Shown here in pieces: positions 16,155 to 25,691 of a DNA stretch of 36,140 nucleotides. The position numbers were made by a program, and so were the translations under genes. The notes under the pieces were generated by a model. That model searched no databases, was not told the origin of the DNA, and was given only the letters and a program-made list of their open reading frames with translations. Position 1 is the stretch's first letter. Each line of letters begins with the position of its first letter. Origin of the DNA: Pirellula sp. (GTDB taxonomy: Bacteria > Planctomycetota > Planctomycetia > Pirellulales > Pirellulaceae); the NCBI GenBank assembly GCA_021300015.1, contig JAJTFB010000039.1, positions 1 through 36,140 on the forward strand. Direction: 5' to 3'.

Positions 16155-17210
16155 ATGGCAGATTCGAACGCAACGTCAGATTCAAAAGATTCGACTATTC
16201 CGATGGGTGACGCTGCTTCTGCGGCTTCTGAGAATCTGCGGGTAGCAAGCAACACTAGCGATGAAGTTCGGGTTTTTTTTGACCGGGTATCTAGCGAAAT
16301 TGCCAAGGTTGTCGTCGGGCAAGAGGAACTTGTGACGACGGCCCTGATCGCGTTGGTTTCTGGAGGGCATGTTCTGATCGAGGGGGTACCGGGGCTAGGC
16401 AAGACTCTTTTTGTCAAAACGCTAGGTCAAGTCATCGGATGCAAATTTGGGCGGATTCAGTTTACGGCAGATTTGATGCCATCGGATGTCACAGGGGCGC
16501 CGATCTTCGATATGAAGTTGCAGGATTTTCGCTTTCGTCCCGGTCCGGTTTTCGTACAACTGTTGCTTGCAGATGAAATCAATCGGTCGCCTGCCAAGAC
16601 GCATGCGGCATTGCTTGAGATCATGCAAGAGGCCCGGGTGACGATCGATGGAGTGACCCATCCGGTGCCGAGTCCATTCTTGGTTTTTGCGACTCAGAAT
16701 CCGCTCGAGAGCGAGGGGACCTATTCGCTTCCCGAAGCCCAGCTCGATCGTTTCATGTTCAAAGCGATGGTCAGTTATCCCAGTGAGGAGGAGGAGGCAA
16801 GGGTATTGGAGATGCACTCGCGGAAGGTCGACATGGCTCGCCACTTGGAGACCCAGGTGGAGAATGTGTCCAGCGCCCAGACGATCCAGGATTTGATCCA
16901 CAAGGTATCTCAGGTTCGCATTGAGCCTAAGCTTCTTCAGTACGTCAACCGGATTGTCCGCGCCACTCGAACTTGGCCTACATTCCATATCGGTGCATCG
17001 CCACGAGCTGGTTTGAGTTTGATTCAAGGGGCCCGAGCTTTGGCGGCCTTTCGCGGGCGGGACTATGCGGTTCCCGACGATGTGGCCGAGATTGTTTTGC
17101 CGACATTGCGGCATCGCGTGGTCTTGGGGGCAGAGGCGGAGGTCGAGGGATTGAGCATCGATCAAGAGTTGCGCACGCTCCTCAAGAGCATAGAAGTCCC
17201 GAGGACCTAG
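16155..17210 (+). CDS. MoxR-type AAA+ ATPase
   Basis: 351 residues from the ATG at 16155. Classical MoxR motifs: GVPGLGKT (77-84), LLLADEINRSPAKT, sensor 1 FATQNP (178-183) and LPEAQLDRF. The N-terminal 35 residues are Ser/Ala/Asp-rich and probably flexible. The DUF58 gene begins 7 nt after its stop, the usual partner in bacteria, where MoxR-DUF58-VWA cassettes are thought to mature or insert metal or cell-envelope proteins. Cytoplasmic. Substrate unknown. Confidence 0.93.
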   Translation: MADSNATSDSKDSTIPMGDAASAASENLRVASNTSDEVRVFFDRVSSEIAKVVVGQEELVTTALIALVSGGHVLIEGVPGLGKTLFVKTLGQVIGCKFGRIQFTADLMPSDVTGAPIFDMKLQDFRFRPGPVFVQLLLADEINRSPAKTHAALLEIMQEARVTIDGVTHPVPSPFLVFATQNPLESEGTYSLPEAQLDRFMFKAMVSYPSEEEEARVLEMHSRKVDMARHLETQVENVSSAQTIQDLIHKVSQVRIEPKLLQYVNRIVRATRTWPTFHIGASPRAGLSLIQGARALAAFRGRDYAVPDDVAEIVLPTLRHRVVLGAEAEVEGLSIDQELRTLLKSIEVPRT

Positions 17211-17217
17211 TCGTCTT

Positions 17218-18711
17218 ATGGAACCACAGGGACCGTTTTACGACTGGCTCGGAAGGTATCTGTTTTGGGCGCCGTGGGTGGGGTTGATCGCTGCGATTTC
17301 CCCCTTATTGGTCTTGGCACTTGGGTGGCGGATTTACCCGACGCTTCGCGCGGTGCGGTTGCTGATCCCATTGCTTGTCCTCTCGGTGCTTATGGTCGCC
17401 CTGCCACCTTTGTCGCAGATGCTTGACCCGCAGGGCAAATCCAGTTTTTTTTGGATGCTTCAATTCAGCTCCAAACTCTTGATTTATTTCTTGGTCCTGG
17501 TCGATTTGATTGTCGTTGCATTTCTGTGGATCGATCTGCTGACACTCACGGCCCCTTCAGGGATTCGCGTTTCTCGCAAGATGCTTCGAAGTGCCTCGCT
17601 CGGTGGGCAACATCATGTCCGTTTGATGGTCGAAAATTTTGGGAATCGAACCCATCGACTCGACGTCAAGGACGACGTACCAGCGACGATGAAGGCCGAT
17701 CCGGAGACGCAGGAGGTGCTCTTGGCTCCGAGGAAAAGGGTGGAGATCGAGTATGCGCTCCAACCATCGCAGCGCGGTGTTTTTGGGCTAGAGAGCATTT
17801 TCCTGCGATTGCAAAGTCGGCTGAATTTTTGGAATCGGTATGTTGAACGCGAGTGCAAGTCGGAATTGTTGGTCTATCCGAACATGCAGCAGCTTCAAGA
17901 GTACGCCCATTTGGCTAGGACGAATCGGCTCAGTCTTATCGGAGTCCGCAAGACCCGTAAGATCGGTCAGGACAACAATTTCGAGCGATTGAGAGATTAC
18001 AACCAGGACGACAATTACAAACACATCGATTGGCGAGCCACAGCCCGCCGTCAAAAGCTCACCGTCAAGGAATTCCAGCAGGACCAAAGCCAGCGGATCG
18101 TGTTCATGCTCGATTGTGGTCGATTGATGACCAACGAGTACAGGGGACTGAGCATGCTCGATTACGCCATGAATTCGATCCTGATGATGAGCTATGTCGC
18201 ATTGAATCAGGGAGACTCCGTGGGCCTGCTCTGTTTTTCGGACAAAGTCGAAAAGTATGTTCCGATCCGGGGTGGTCCAAGGCAGATGAACCACATGCTT
18301 CACGGGTTGTTCGATCGTTTTCCGCAGGTCAAGCAATCGAATTTCGATGATGCGTTCTTGTACTTTTCCAATCATTGCCGGAGAAGAACACTGGTGATCC
18401 TGATTTCGAACGTGATCGATGACATCACCTCATCGCAGATCACCAGCTACCTATCGACCCTCTTGCCCCGTCATCTGCCCGTTCTATGCTTGATGCGAGA
18501 CCGCAGCGTCTTTGAACTTGCAGACAATCCGGCACTGGACGAAGAGGTGTTGTATCGCAGTGGAGCGGCGGCCAATCTACTCCTTTGGCGACATGAGGTG
18601 CTCAAGAAGGTTTCCGATAGTGGGGCATTGGTCGTCGATGCGTTTCCGGATCAATTGACAGCTCCGCTGATCAACCGCTACCTTGAGGTCAAAGCCAAAC
18701 ACCTGCTGTAG
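17218..18711 (+). CDS. DUF58 membrane protein with vWA-like domain
   Basis: 497 residues. Three or four membrane segments lie within residues 14-107 (for example WVGLIAAISPLLVLALGW and LLIPLLVLSVLMVALPPL). A beta-rich stretch follows, then the DUF58 signature from RDYNQDDNYKHIDWRATAR (259-277), and a vWA-like fold beginning VFMLDCGRLM (295-304) with later acidic positions. This is the standard MoxR partner: the cytoplasmic vWA part is presumed to bind a client that MoxR remodels. moaA follows 41 nt downstream on the same strand, possibly within the same transcript. Confidence 0.92.
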   Translation: MEPQGPFYDWLGRYLFWAPWVGLIAAISPLLVLALGWRIYPTLRAVRLLIPLLVLSVLMVALPPLSQMLDPQGKSSFFWMLQFSSKLLIYFLVLVDLIVVAFLWIDLLTLTAPSGIRVSRKMLRSASLGGQHHVRLMVENFGNRTHRLDVKDDVPATMKADPETQEVLLAPRKRVEIEYALQPSQRGVFGLESIFLRLQSRLNFWNRYVERECKSELLVYPNMQQLQEYAHLARTNRLSLIGVRKTRKIGQDNNFERLRDYNQDDNYKHIDWRATARRQKLTVKEFQQDQSQRIVFMLDCGRLMTNEYRGLSMLDYAMNSILMMSYVALNQGDSVGLLCFSDKVEKYVPIRGGPRQMNHMLHGLFDRFPQVKQSNFDDAFLYFSNHCRRRTLVILISNVIDDITSSQITSYLSTLLPRHLPVLCLMRDRSVFELADNPALDEEVLYRSGAAANLLLWRHEVLKKVSDSGALVVDAFPDQLTAPLINRYLEVKAKHLL

Positions 18712-18752
18712 TACTCACTTCGCAACCCAAGGCTATCGTGCTTACTCCGCCA

Positions 18753-19808
18753 ATGAACGACCCAACGAGAGCCAGCGAGCTTTCCGCCAACCAACCGCGA
18801 CCGATCGGGTCCTTGGTCGACCGCTTTGGTCGAATCCACACTTCGTTGCGGGTATCGGTGACCGATGCTTGCAATATCCGTTGCACTTACTGCATGCCCG
18901 AGAAGGTTTTGGGTTTTTTGCCCCAGGATCGTTTGCTTGGGTTCGACTCGATCGTTCGGATGGTGCGAGTGCTTGTTGGAGCCGGGGTGCGCAAAGTTCG
19001 GTTGACGGGTGGGGAGCCCTTGATGCGTCCGAACTTGAGCCAATTGGTCGAGCGGTTATCGGCTATTTGCGGGCTCGAGCAGATTGCCTTGACGACCAAT
19101 GGCATGCTCTTGTCCGATCAGATCGATGGCTTGGTCGCAGGTGGGTTAACCCATATCAACATTTCGCTCGATACGCTGCGCGAGCCTGCGTTTCGACAGA
19201 TATCCAGAAGAGATGGCTTGGATCGCGTTTTGGAGGGAATCCAAGCGGCAGTCGAGAGCCCCTTGCACGTTCGAATCAATGCCTTGCTCCTGCGCGATAT
19301 CAACCTGGAGGATTGCCTGCCGCTAGTGGCTTATGCACGCAAGTTAGGGGTGGTCCTGCGGTTCATTGAGTTTATGCCCTTGGATGCCAATCGTTCCTGG
19401 AACCTGACGCAGGTCGTCAGCGGCGCGGAGATTCGCCGTTTGGTAGAAGGCCAATTCGGGGCATTGGTTCCTCAGGATCGAGCCGATGCATCGCAGCCCT
19501 CTCGGGACTTCCACTTTTCTGACGGAGTCGGCGGAATTGGGTTCATATCTCCGGTTTCTGAGCCATTCTGCTCGAGTTGCAACCGTTTGCGGTTGACGGC
19601 TGACGGCAAGTTCCGAAACTGCCTGTTTGGAAAGCAAGAGTGGGAGGTCAAGCCGTTGCTTGAACCTTCCCCGGGCCAGGTAGGGTGCACGGATGAGGAA
19701 CTTTTGGCCGTCGTGAAAGCTTGTGTGGATCACAAGCATGCTTCGCATGGCATTTCCGATAGTGACTTTCAGCCGCCGGCTAGAGCGATGTATCAAATAG
19801 GGGGATAG
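18753..19808 (+). CDS. moaA: GTP 3',8-cyclase (molybdenum cofactor step 1)
   Basis: 351 residues from the ATG at 18753; a GTG at 18738 would add five residues. The radical-SAM cluster is VTDACNIRCTYCMPEKV (CxxxCxxC), followed by RLTGGEPLMRPNL. The second [4Fe-4S] site is FCSSCNRLRLTADGKFRNC, and the C-terminus ends in GG (MYQIGG), needed in this family. It converts GTP to 3',8-cyclo-GTP with SAM, the first step of molybdopterin synthesis. No moaC, moaE or other moa genes lie in the window, so it is isolated from the rest of the pathway. It lies between DUF58 and a PfkB kinase, 6 nt from the latter. Confidence 0.96.
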   Translation: MNDPTRASELSANQPRPIGSLVDRFGRIHTSLRVSVTDACNIRCTYCMPEKVLGFLPQDRLLGFDSIVRMVRVLVGAGVRKVRLTGGEPLMRPNLSQLVERLSAICGLEQIALTTNGMLLSDQIDGLVAGGLTHINISLDTLREPAFRQISRRDGLDRVLEGIQAAVESPLHVRINALLLRDINLEDCLPLVAYARKLGVVLRFIEFMPLDANRSWNLTQVVSGAEIRRLVEGQFGALVPQDRADASQPSRDFHFSDGVGGIGFISPVSEPFCSSCNRLRLTADGKFRNCLFGKQEWEVKPLLEPSPGQVGCTDEELLAVVKACVDHKHASHGISDSDFQPPARAMYQIGG

Positions 19809-19814
19809 AGTGCG

Positions 19815-20834
19815 ATGAAACGGTATGATATCTGCGGTTTAGGCAATGCCATTGTCGATATTTTCTTGCAAATCCAAGACGACGAGTTCAATGCCTTGGG
19901 CTACGAACGCGGTACGATGCGACTGGTGGATCTGGACGATCAAAAGACCCTTTTAAATCGGTTTGCGAAGGGGACCCATGAGTTGCAGTTGGTCAGCGGG
20001 GGTTCGGTAGCCAACTCCGTGATCGCCGCATCGCAACTCGGGGGACAAGGAGCATTCATAGGTTGTGTGGGGGACGACCGCTATGGACTCCACTACGCCG
20101 AAGAGTTTCAGGACTTGCGAATCCACATGGGCAATCCGGTGATTGTCGGTGAGAATACCGGGACGTGTGTTGCGATCATCACGCCCGATGCCGAGCGAAC
20201 GATGCGGACTTGTTTGGGGATTTCGAGCCACTTATCCGATAGGCATATCGATGAGGATCGAATCGCTCAATCGACTTGGCTGTTCATCGAAGGGTATGTT
20301 TTTGCGAATCCGCAAACCGGCCAGCATGCGATCCGCAAGGCGATTGAGGTGGCCAAAAAACACGGTACAAAAATCGCGGTGACCTGTTCCGAGCAATTCA
20401 TCCCGGCAGCCTTTGGGGATGCGTTTGGCGAAGCGCTCAAAGCGACGGACCTGCTCTTTTGCAACGCTCCAGAATCTTTGGCCATCACCGGCAAAGAGAC
20501 CACAACGGAGGCCTTTGAGGCCTTGAAGGCAATCGTTCCGAACTGCGTTCTTACCGATGGGCCTCATGGAGCCCATGTGCGTTATCAGGGGCAAGAGTCT
20601 CACGTTCCGGCTTATGCATGCCAACCGAAGGATCTCACCGGAGCAGGGGATATGTTTGCGGGCGCATTTCTTTTTGGAATCACTCACGGGTACGATGCGG
20701 CGATCGCGGCCCGGGGCGCGAACTACCTGTGCTCGAAAGTGATCAGCCAGATCGGTGCAAGGCTCCAAGACGACGCGGTGGCACTCTGGCGAGAGGCGCT
20801 CGAAGAGACTCGAGCGACGGACGTCGGCGGCTGA
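19815..20834 (+). CDS. PfkB-family (adenosine kinase-like) sugar/nucleoside kinase
   Basis: 339 residues, starting 6 nt after moaA, probably cotranscribed. PfkB signatures: VSGGSVANSVIAASQLGG (60-77) near the N-terminus and KDLTGAGDMFAGAFLFG with the catalytic GAGD at 276-279. The sequence begins DICGLGNAIVDIFLQ, the adenosine kinase/ribokinase form common in many bacteria and planctomycetes. It transfers phosphate from ATP to a sugar or nucleoside. The exact substrate cannot be read. Confidence 0.93.
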   Translation: MKRYDICGLGNAIVDIFLQIQDDEFNALGYERGTMRLVDLDDQKTLLNRFAKGTHELQLVSGGSVANSVIAASQLGGQGAFIGCVGDDRYGLHYAEEFQDLRIHMGNPVIVGENTGTCVAIITPDAERTMRTCLGISSHLSDRHIDEDRIAQSTWLFIEGYVFANPQTGQHAIRKAIEVAKKHGTKIAVTCSEQFIPAAFGDAFGEALKATDLLFCNAPESLAITGKETTTEAFEALKAIVPNCVLTDGPHGAHVRYQGQESHVPAYACQPKDLTGAGDMFAGAFLFGITHGYDAAIAARGANYLCSKVISQIGARLQDDAVALWREALEETRATDVGG

Positions 20835-20841
20835 ACTCGAA

Positions 20842-21903
20842 TCAAACTCGCCCCACCGGCAATCGGCGATCCATGATCGAAAACCACAATGGGGGCACGA
20901 GTGCCAAAAGCACCATGCCCGGGTAACCGTTGGGCATCTGTGGACTGGCAGGCTCATTGAGCAGGACTTGGTAAGGTTTCTCGGCCGACATGTGGTGATC
21001 CGAGTGTCGGCTGAGTTCGAAGAGCAGCATTCTGCTGATCCGATGGTTGCTGTTCCAGGAGTGGGATTCGCGAACGGACTCCCAGCGGCCGTTGGCACCT
21101 TTTTCTCGCCGCAGTCCGTAGTGTTCGATGTAATTGACGATTTCCAGCAGGAGAAACGACAGGATCGCTACGGTTAAGTAGACCGGCAGGAAAGCGGTGC
21201 CAAACAGGTTGATGATCAGAGCGATCCAGGCCGCTTGGATCATCAGAAAAGCGAGCATTTCGTTATGGAAACTCCAGAAGCTTAGGCCATGTTTCTCCAG
21301 ACGTTTTGCCTCGAGACGCCAAGCGGAACGCCATTGTCCGGGGACCGTTCCGAGCATGAATCGATAGACCGACATGCCTTGGGGTGCCGAGGCAGGATCC
21401 TGATCCGTGGCGACCAGGGCATGGTGGCCTCGGACATGCTCGATCGCAAAGTGCATGTAAAGGACGCTCATGAGAATCCACCTACCGATCCAGCGTTCGG
21501 CTAGGGTGCGGCGATGGATCAACTCATGGGCGACGGTGATCCCGATTCCGCCGGTGCTGAGCATGACCGAGAGGATCCAACCCAGGCGTACTATGGGATG
21601 GGCTTGGGAGTGGTTCCATGTAGTTCCAAGGTAGAAAATCAGCAGGATCTGGACCGGCAAATGCGCATAGAGAATCCAACTGTAGAGTCGATTCTCGCGA
21701 GCCGCCTGGATCGAGGTTTCCTCGGAGCTATTTTCCGCGCGTTGATCCGCGTGATGATCTCTGGCGCCCGCCCAAGCATCGAGTGCTGGGATTGCGATAA
21801 ACACACCGGCCACGGTGAGCCAAGCCCAAGGTCCTCCGAGAGCTAAGCCTAGAGCGGCAGTTCCCGGAACGAGGAACGAAGCCAGGTAGTGCCAGGGTTT
21901 CAC
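20842..21903 (-). CDS. alkB: Alkane 1-monooxygenase (AlkB-type) membrane di-iron hydroxylase
   Basis: 353 residues, all-helical membrane protein. The histidine boxes are complete: HELIH (126-130), EHVRGHH (155-161), NYIEHYGL (257-264), HSWNSNHR (281-288) and LSRHSDHH (297-304), followed by PNGYPGM. These are the signature positions of the AlkB family, which hydroxylates medium-chain alkanes or similar alkyl chains with O2 and rubredoxin electrons. No rubredoxin or rubredoxin reductase is nearby. It converges tail to tail with the PfkB kinase (7 nt). The neighbouring rseP ends 3 nt upstream of its start (AlkB start 21903, rseP stop 21907), so they may be cotranscribed. Confidence 0.9.
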   Translation of the reverse strand: MKPWHYLASFLVPGTAALGLALGGPWAWLTVAGVFIAIPALDAWAGARDHHADQRAENSSEETSIQAARENRLYSWILYAHLPVQILLIFYLGTTWNHSQAHPIVRLGWILSVMLSTGGIGITVAHELIHRRTLAERWIGRWILMSVLYMHFAIEHVRGHHALVATDQDPASAPQGMSVYRFMLGTVPGQWRSAWRLEAKRLEKHGLSFWSFHNEMLAFLMIQAAWIALIINLFGTAFLPVYLTVAILSFLLLEIVNYIEHYGLRREKGANGRWESVRESHSWNSNHRISRMLLFELSRHSDHHMSAEKPYQVLLNEPASPQMPNGYPGMVLLALVPPLWFSIMDRRLPVGRV

Positions 21904-21906
21904 GAG

Positions 21907-24168
21907 TTACATCCAGGATCCGAGAAAGAAGAGAATGTCGTTGCGAAATGCCAGAAGCATCAGGCTTAGCAGTGCGACCATACCGCCGATGGTGAGCTTG
22001 ACTTGCAGGTCTTCATTGACGGGTTTGCCGGTGATCGCTTCGGCTGCGAGGAAAACCATATGACCGCCGTCGAGGGCTGGAACGGGCAGGAAGTTGACAA
22101 CTGCGAGGTTGGCGCTCAAGAGCGTCAAGAACATCAGCAGTGGCGATACACCTTGTGAGGCTGCCGAAGTGGCTTGAGCGGCGATGGTCGCTGGCCCACC
22201 GATGTAGTTGAAAGCCTTGCCCGTGACGATCAACTGGAGGAATTCGAGGACATCGCCGATCCCTCGACGGATTTCCTGTAGGCCCTTCGGGAGGGCTTGG
22301 GCCCACGATTTGGCGACGTAGGTTTGGCGATAGGGGCTCAATGCGATGCGTCGATCTGGCGAAAAGACGTCGGCTTCATTCATGACCGATGCGGTAGCGG
22401 TTTGGATTTTCGAATCGCGTTCGACCACAATTTGGAATGGCAGACCGGCGGGTAGCGCCTGAACGACGGCGTGGATGTATTGGAGATTCCGAATGGTATC
22501 GATGGGGACTTGTTTCGCGAAAAGATCATCGATCCGAGACTCTTTCAGGTAGGTTTGGTGCTCAGGGGTCAAATCTCCGAATTGCAATTGTTGGACGATG
22601 TCACCGGGACGAAGTCCGCTTTGTGCTGCCGTGGTGTTCGGGGCGACCGAGGCGATCTTTCTGGATACCGAGTAAACCAACCCTGAGCCCGGCAGGTCCA
22701 ATCCGACCGAGCCGTAAGTCGGTAAATCATTTTCAAGAAGGAATCGGGTCGGAACGGTCCATTCGAACTGGATCGGGTCGCTGTTCTCTCTGGAGAGTTC
22801 GAGGGTTACCTTTTGACCTGCCATGGTAGCGATGCGGTTGGGCAGGCAGATCGCATCCTCAATGGGTTGGCCGTTGAATTTCGTAAGTTTGTCGCCGAGT
22901 TTGATACCGGCCGCAGAAGCCGCTGAGTTTTCTGCGATGGCCGTGACGGCGTCAGGTTCGAACCGCAGCCCGAGGGTCTTTAGAGCGACAGGCTCGACCC
23001 GCACCGTGAGGGATTTTTTGCTATTGGCGTCTTTTCGCTCGACAGCAAGTTCGACGGGTTGGTTGAGTTTCGGGTGGAGCAGTTCATCGAGTTGGTAGCC
23101 AAAAAAGTCGTTACCCGAGTCATTGGCTTCGAACAAAACCCCATCGACGCCCAGGATGCGATCACCGAGTTGCAGGTCGCTCGGTTTCCTTCCCTCGAGT
23201 TTCAATAGTCGGCTGTAGGTAGGGATTTGCCCAACCTCGGTCACCGCAGCTGATCGGATGCCGATGGTTTGGAAATTGTGGCGAGCGTCGGGGTCTGCAT
23301 GAGCCATACTCCCTGCGATTTGAAGGGTTTTTCTTTCACCTTGGCGTTCATAGGTCAGATCGATGGGGGCTTCGAGTTTTCGAATTCCCCCGATGGCGAC
23401 TTTTTTGCGGATTTCATCGAACGACATTTGGTCGTCTTGGGACGTTTCGATTCCGACGATTCGATCCCCGGCGCGCAGACCGGCTTTCCAAGCTGGATCG
23501 CCAGGCATGGTACTTCCGAGGACCGCTGGGGTGTAGGGGACTCCGAGTCGGTAGGCCGTTGCGGCCATCAGGACGCCGAAGATGAGGTTCATGACGACCC
23601 CGGCGCTGATGATGATCATGCGAGCAAAGACCGGTTTGGCAGGGTAGGACCTCGGATCGAGTTTGGGGGTATTTAGGGAGGAGGATTTCTGGGAGCTTGG
23701 CTCGGTAGATGGGTTATCACCTGCGAGGATTCGTTGGTTTTCCTCTTTGAGGTTGCGTGGATCGTCGTCTTGGCCAAGCATCTTGACGTAGCCACCTAGG
23801 GGGATGCTACCGATGCCGTATTCGGTTTCTCCCCATTGGAATCTCGCTAAGCGCGAGGGGAGACGAATCGGTCCGATTTTCATCGGTACGTCGAAACCGA
23901 TGTAAAATTTCTCGCACTTGACCCCAAACATCTTGGCGGCAAGAAAATGGCCTAGTTCGTGGACGAAGATGACAAAGCCCAACCCTAGGAGCATCAGTGC
24001 GATGTTGTAAAGACGTGTGCCCCAGGCTTCGATGAGCGAGGAGTCGGCCGCAAGCAGCCATGGAGACCAAAGACCTAGGGTCCTAGGGCTCATTGCGTTA
24101 GAGTCGAGCGACGGGGCAAGGAAAGAGTCCCAGGTGATCGTTACCAGGGAGAAACCAAAGTCTAGCAT
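21907..24168 (-). CDS. rseP: Site-2 protease RseP, unusually long with several PDZ modules
   Basis: 753 residues, against about 450 for the E. coli protein. Active-site HELGH is at 70-74 in the first core membrane segment. The second motif is NFLPVPALDGGHMVFL, with a following membrane segment. Between them I can distinguish about four PDZ-like stretches: GDPAWKAGLRAGDRIVGIE, LQLGDRILGVDGV, NSAASAAGIKLGDKLTKFNG and TTAAQSGLRPGDIVQQLQFG. A linker (GQDDDPRNLKEENQRI to DPRSYPAKPVFARM) is extra. It cleaves anti-sigma or signal-anchor proteins in the membrane. The start overlaps the dxr stop by 7 nt (ATGCTAG), so the two genes are coupled. A 43-residue N-terminal extension precedes the first core helix. 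Confidence 0.93.
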   Translation of the reverse strand: MLDFGFSLVTITWDSFLAPSLDSNAMSPRTLGLWSPWLLAADSSLIEAWGTRLYNIALMLLGLGFVIFVHELGHFLAAKMFGVKCEKFYIGFDVPMKIGPIRLPSRLARFQWGETEYGIGSIPLGGYVKMLGQDDDPRNLKEENQRILAGDNPSTEPSSQKSSSLNTPKLDPRSYPAKPVFARMIIISAGVVMNLIFGVLMAATAYRLGVPYTPAVLGSTMPGDPAWKAGLRAGDRIVGIETSQDDQMSFDEIRKKVAIGGIRKLEAPIDLTYERQGERKTLQIAGSMAHADPDARHNFQTIGIRSAAVTEVGQIPTYSRLLKLEGRKPSDLQLGDRILGVDGVLFEANDSGNDFFGYQLDELLHPKLNQPVELAVERKDANSKKSLTVRVEPVALKTLGLRFEPDAVTAIAENSAASAAGIKLGDKLTKFNGQPIEDAICLPNRIATMAGQKVTLELSRENSDPIQFEWTVPTRFLLENDLPTYGSVGLDLPGSGLVYSVSRKIASVAPNTTAAQSGLRPGDIVQQLQFGDLTPEHQTYLKESRIDDLFAKQVPIDTIRNLQYIHAVVQALPAGLPFQIVVERDSKIQTATASVMNEADVFSPDRRIALSPYRQTYVAKSWAQALPKGLQEIRRGIGDVLEFLQLIVTGKAFNYIGGPATIAAQATSAASQGVSPLLMFLTLLSANLAVVNFLPVPALDGGHMVFLAAEAITGKPVNEDLQVKLTIGGMVALLSLMLLAFRNDILFFLGSWM

Positions 24169-25394
24169 AGTGATCTATTCCATCGCATCACTTCGTGACG
24201 GGCCCAACGGTCCTGCTCGAGCAGTTCGTTGAGGTTCGGAGTGGGTGCGAAATTATGATGTTGTAAAACCGAACGGCATATTTTAGCGATGTCTGTGAGT
24301 CGAATATGACCCGAGAGAAATAATTCTACCGCTGCTTCATTGGCTGCATTGAGCACGGCCCCGCAGGTTCCGCCCCTTTGGACGACTTCAAAACCTAGTG
24401 CCAGTGCAGGATAGCGTTCTGGGTCGACCGGATACCAACTGAGCGTCTGGCTCAGGTTCCAATCCATACGCTTGGCCGGGCCCATGGTTCGTTTCGGGTA
24501 GGTAAGGGCATACTGGATTGGCAATCGCATGTCGGGTGGACTCAGTTGCGCGATGACCGAACCATCGTTGAATTCCACCATCGAATGGATGATCGATTGC
24601 GGATGGATGACCACTTGGATTCTCTCGGCCTCTAAACCGAAGAGCCAATGGGCTTCGATCACTTCCAGGGCTTTGTTCATCATGGTCGCCGAGTCGACGG
24701 TGATTTTGCGTCCCATCGACCAAGTCGGATGGGCAAGGGCGTCTTGGATCGTTGCCTTTTCGAGATCTTCCAAGGGCCAATCCCTCAGGGGCCCTCCGCT
24801 TGCGGTGAGGATAATCCTCTGGGCTGATTGGCCCGGATTCGCACGGCTGGATGTTCCTTGGTCCTCCCACCGATTCGACTCGATCGCACCGGGCCGATCG
24901 CACTGGAGAGCTTGGAAGATCGCGCAGTGTTCGCTGTCGACAGGAATGATTTCGGCTCGGGATTCCTTGGCGCTCGAGAGCAGCAGTTGGCCGGCGACGA
25001 CGAGAGATTCTTTATTGGCCAAGGCCAGTCGCTTGCCGTTTTGAACAGCGGCTAAACTCGATTCGAGCCCGGCAACGCCGACAATCGCTGCGATGACGAT
25101 ATCGACATCCGGACCGGAAATCGACTGGATGAGGGCCTCGGAACCCGCGGCCCTTCGCATGCTCTTGGAGTCCGGGGCAGCTAGCCATTGCCGGGTCAAA
25201 GGGTTGAATTCGTCGGTGACGATGGCTAGGGCTGGTCGGTGCTCGAGACATTGCTTTTCGAAGAGTTCGATTTGCTGATGGCACGACATGCAGGTCAGTT
25301 CGAAGCCATCGGACTGCGACTGGAGAACCTCCAAGGCGGAGCGACCGATGCTGCCTGTGGAACCCAGGACGGCGACTTTCGGGGGTCGGTTCAC
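24162..25394 (-). CDS. dxr: 1-deoxy-D-xylulose 5-phosphate reductoisomerase
   Basis: 410 residues (E. coli about 398). NADPH site VAVLGSTGSIGRSALEVL (8-25), IVGVAGLESSLAAVQNGK and LALANKESLVVAG, metal site PVDSEHCAIFQAL, and later RKITVDSATMMNKALEVIEA and NAANEAAVELFL. Complete and intact. A stretch after the metal site (DRPGAIESNRWEDQGTSSR) is a short insertion. It makes MEP from DXP, the committed isoprenoid step. Pairing with rseP is the classical dxr-rseP arrangement, here without cdsA between. The gene diverges from ftsH. Confidence 0.97.
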   Translation of the reverse strand: MNRPPKVAVLGSTGSIGRSALEVLQSQSDGFELTCMSCHQQIELFEKQCLEHRPALAIVTDEFNPLTRQWLAAPDSKSMRRAAGSEALIQSISGPDVDIVIAAIVGVAGLESSLAAVQNGKRLALANKESLVVAGQLLLSSAKESRAEIIPVDSEHCAIFQALQCDRPGAIESNRWEDQGTSSRANPGQSAQRIILTASGGPLRDWPLEDLEKATIQDALAHPTWSMGRKITVDSATMMNKALEVIEAHWLFGLEAERIQVVIHPQSIIHSMVEFNDGSVIAQLSPPDMRLPIQYALTYPKRTMGPAKRMDWNLSQTLSWYPVDPERYPALALGFEVVQRGGTCGAVLNAANEAAVELFLSGHIRLTDIAKICRSVLQHHNFAPTPNLNELLEQDRWARHEVMRWNRSLC

Positions 25395-25691
25395 GCCCTA
25401 GGCTCCGGAGCGGTGCGCAAGCCCCAGATCGCTCGGTTCGAGCGACCGAGTTTGCAGTTCGGTCGGCCATGGGTAAAAAGGTCTCGCATGATCCGTCCTA
25501 CGCGGTTGATTCGCGGAAGTGGCCACTGGGAATAAACTGGATTTATTCTAGGAATTTTAGTGGCTCTCCTGGGATTCCTCAATGTCAAACCCTGCCAAGG
25601 GGTTATCCCGTGTGCATAATAACGGGAGGTATTTCGAGCCGAGACGGCTCGGGTGGCTTTTCTTCTCACAGCCCTTTGCGGGTAACGATGC
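25395..25691. promoter_or_regulatory. Divergent dxr/ftsH control region with two hairpins
   Basis: A 297-bp region with no real gene. It contains GAATAAA-CTGGA-TTTATTC at 25530-25548, an AT-rich perfect 7-bp stem, and CGAGCCG-AGA-CGGCTCG at 25635-25651, a GC-rich perfect 7-bp stem 40 nt upstream of the ftsH ATG, followed by GGTGGCTTTTCTTC. The second could sit in the ftsH leader and affect translation or attenuate transcription. The -10/-35 elements cannot be fixed. Confidence 0.5.

Noticed and set aside
16422..17165. 247-aa minus-strand open frame
   Set aside because: Antisense to MoxR; no motif, and no room for a sensible promoter.
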